A stretch of DNA of 5,718 bases from positions 1-5,718 of the forward strand of contig JAJFMS010000278.1 in NCBI GenBank assembly GCA_020696885.1, read 5' to 3'. The DNA is from Armatimonadota bacterium (GTDB lineage Bacteria; Armatimonadota; SYMT01). Below, piece after piece: positions 5,482-5,718 of this stretch (its first letter is position 1; the number at the start of each line of letters is the position of its first letter). The notes under the pieces were generated by a model. That model ran no database searches, was not told where the DNA came from, and saw nothing but the letters and a program-made list of their open reading frames with translations. A program made the position numbers and the translations under genes.

Positions 5482-5718
5482 GTCGGAGCGCTCTGCGTGG
5501 GTCGGGATGCGCGCCGCTTCGTGTGGCAGTTCTCCATGCAACGCACTGGGAGATAGTAGAACCATGAGGTAAATAGAGGGGATGGGGCCTAGCCTGCTCA
5601 ATAGGCATCTAGTTGGAAGCCCTATCGGTAATCAAGAAAGCAACCTATGGGTATTAGACCGGAGTCCCGTCACTCACTCTTGGTGGAGTCCGCCCGGAGC
5701 CTCCCTGCACTCGCGATC

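Larger units (their letters stand above)
5368..5718. other. Terminal non-coding region, nothing recognised beyond a hairpin and a simple repeat
   Basis: After nikO the remaining 351 bases hold no ORF with believable content. The short plus ORF at 5364-5567 and the minus ORFs that continue from it look like chance frames. From about 5521 to 5640 sampled GC falls to about 50%. No RNA gene, insertion-sequence end or promoter could be supported. ACCGGAGTCCCG and TGGAGTCCGCCC (5659-5695) share a GGAGTCC word, but this is too short to call. Confidence 0.5.

Overview
The window is GC-rich bacterial DNA with short spacers and overlapping genes. Hand counts on single 60-base stretches give about 73-77% GC in the nickel genes, about 62-63% in the two-gene cassette at 1814-2678, and about 50-52% in the spacers near 2761-2820 and 5521-5640. 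The taxon cannot be fixed from this sequence. A NikR-regulated ECF-type nickel transporter, high GC and a decayed GGAAATGGGG-type simple repeat would suit an environmental Gemmatimonadota- or Deltaproteobacteria-like genome, but that is a weak guess.

Left part, minus strand (1-1032): a small predicted secreted protein (820-1032) is followed 44 bases later by a membrane-anchored TPR protein (775 down to the left edge, where it is cut off). The region 1033-1350 is a divergent promoter region with no gene.

Middle, plus strand (1351-2678): nikR, a complete nickel-responsive ribbon-helix-helix repressor with all four Ni ligands, is followed after 34 bases by two overlapping small genes. The first is an unknown 111-residue protein; the second resembles a HEPN-fold protein. 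The pair is less GC-rich than its neighbours and may be an inserted cassette, possibly toxin-antitoxin-like.

Right part, plus strand (2679-5367): a 300-base leader holds a candidate NikR operator, inverted repeats, and a 10-codon upstream ORF (MHFPDQVIIP) whose stop codon directly abuts the transporter start. The transporter follows. One 539-residue polypeptide fuses the substrate-binding subunit (NikM/CbiM), a PDGLE/NikN domain and the T-component (NikQ/CbiQ). The ATPase NikO/CbiO overlaps its end by 10 bases. nikO carries an apparent single-base deletion just after Walker A; restoring it gives a normal 258-residue ATPase. NikR sensing Ni(II) would repress this NikMNQ-NikO energy-coupling-factor importer.

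The last 350 bases (5368-5718) hold no convincing gene: a GC-rich hairpin, a degenerate purine-rich simple repeat and unexplained lower-GC DNA.
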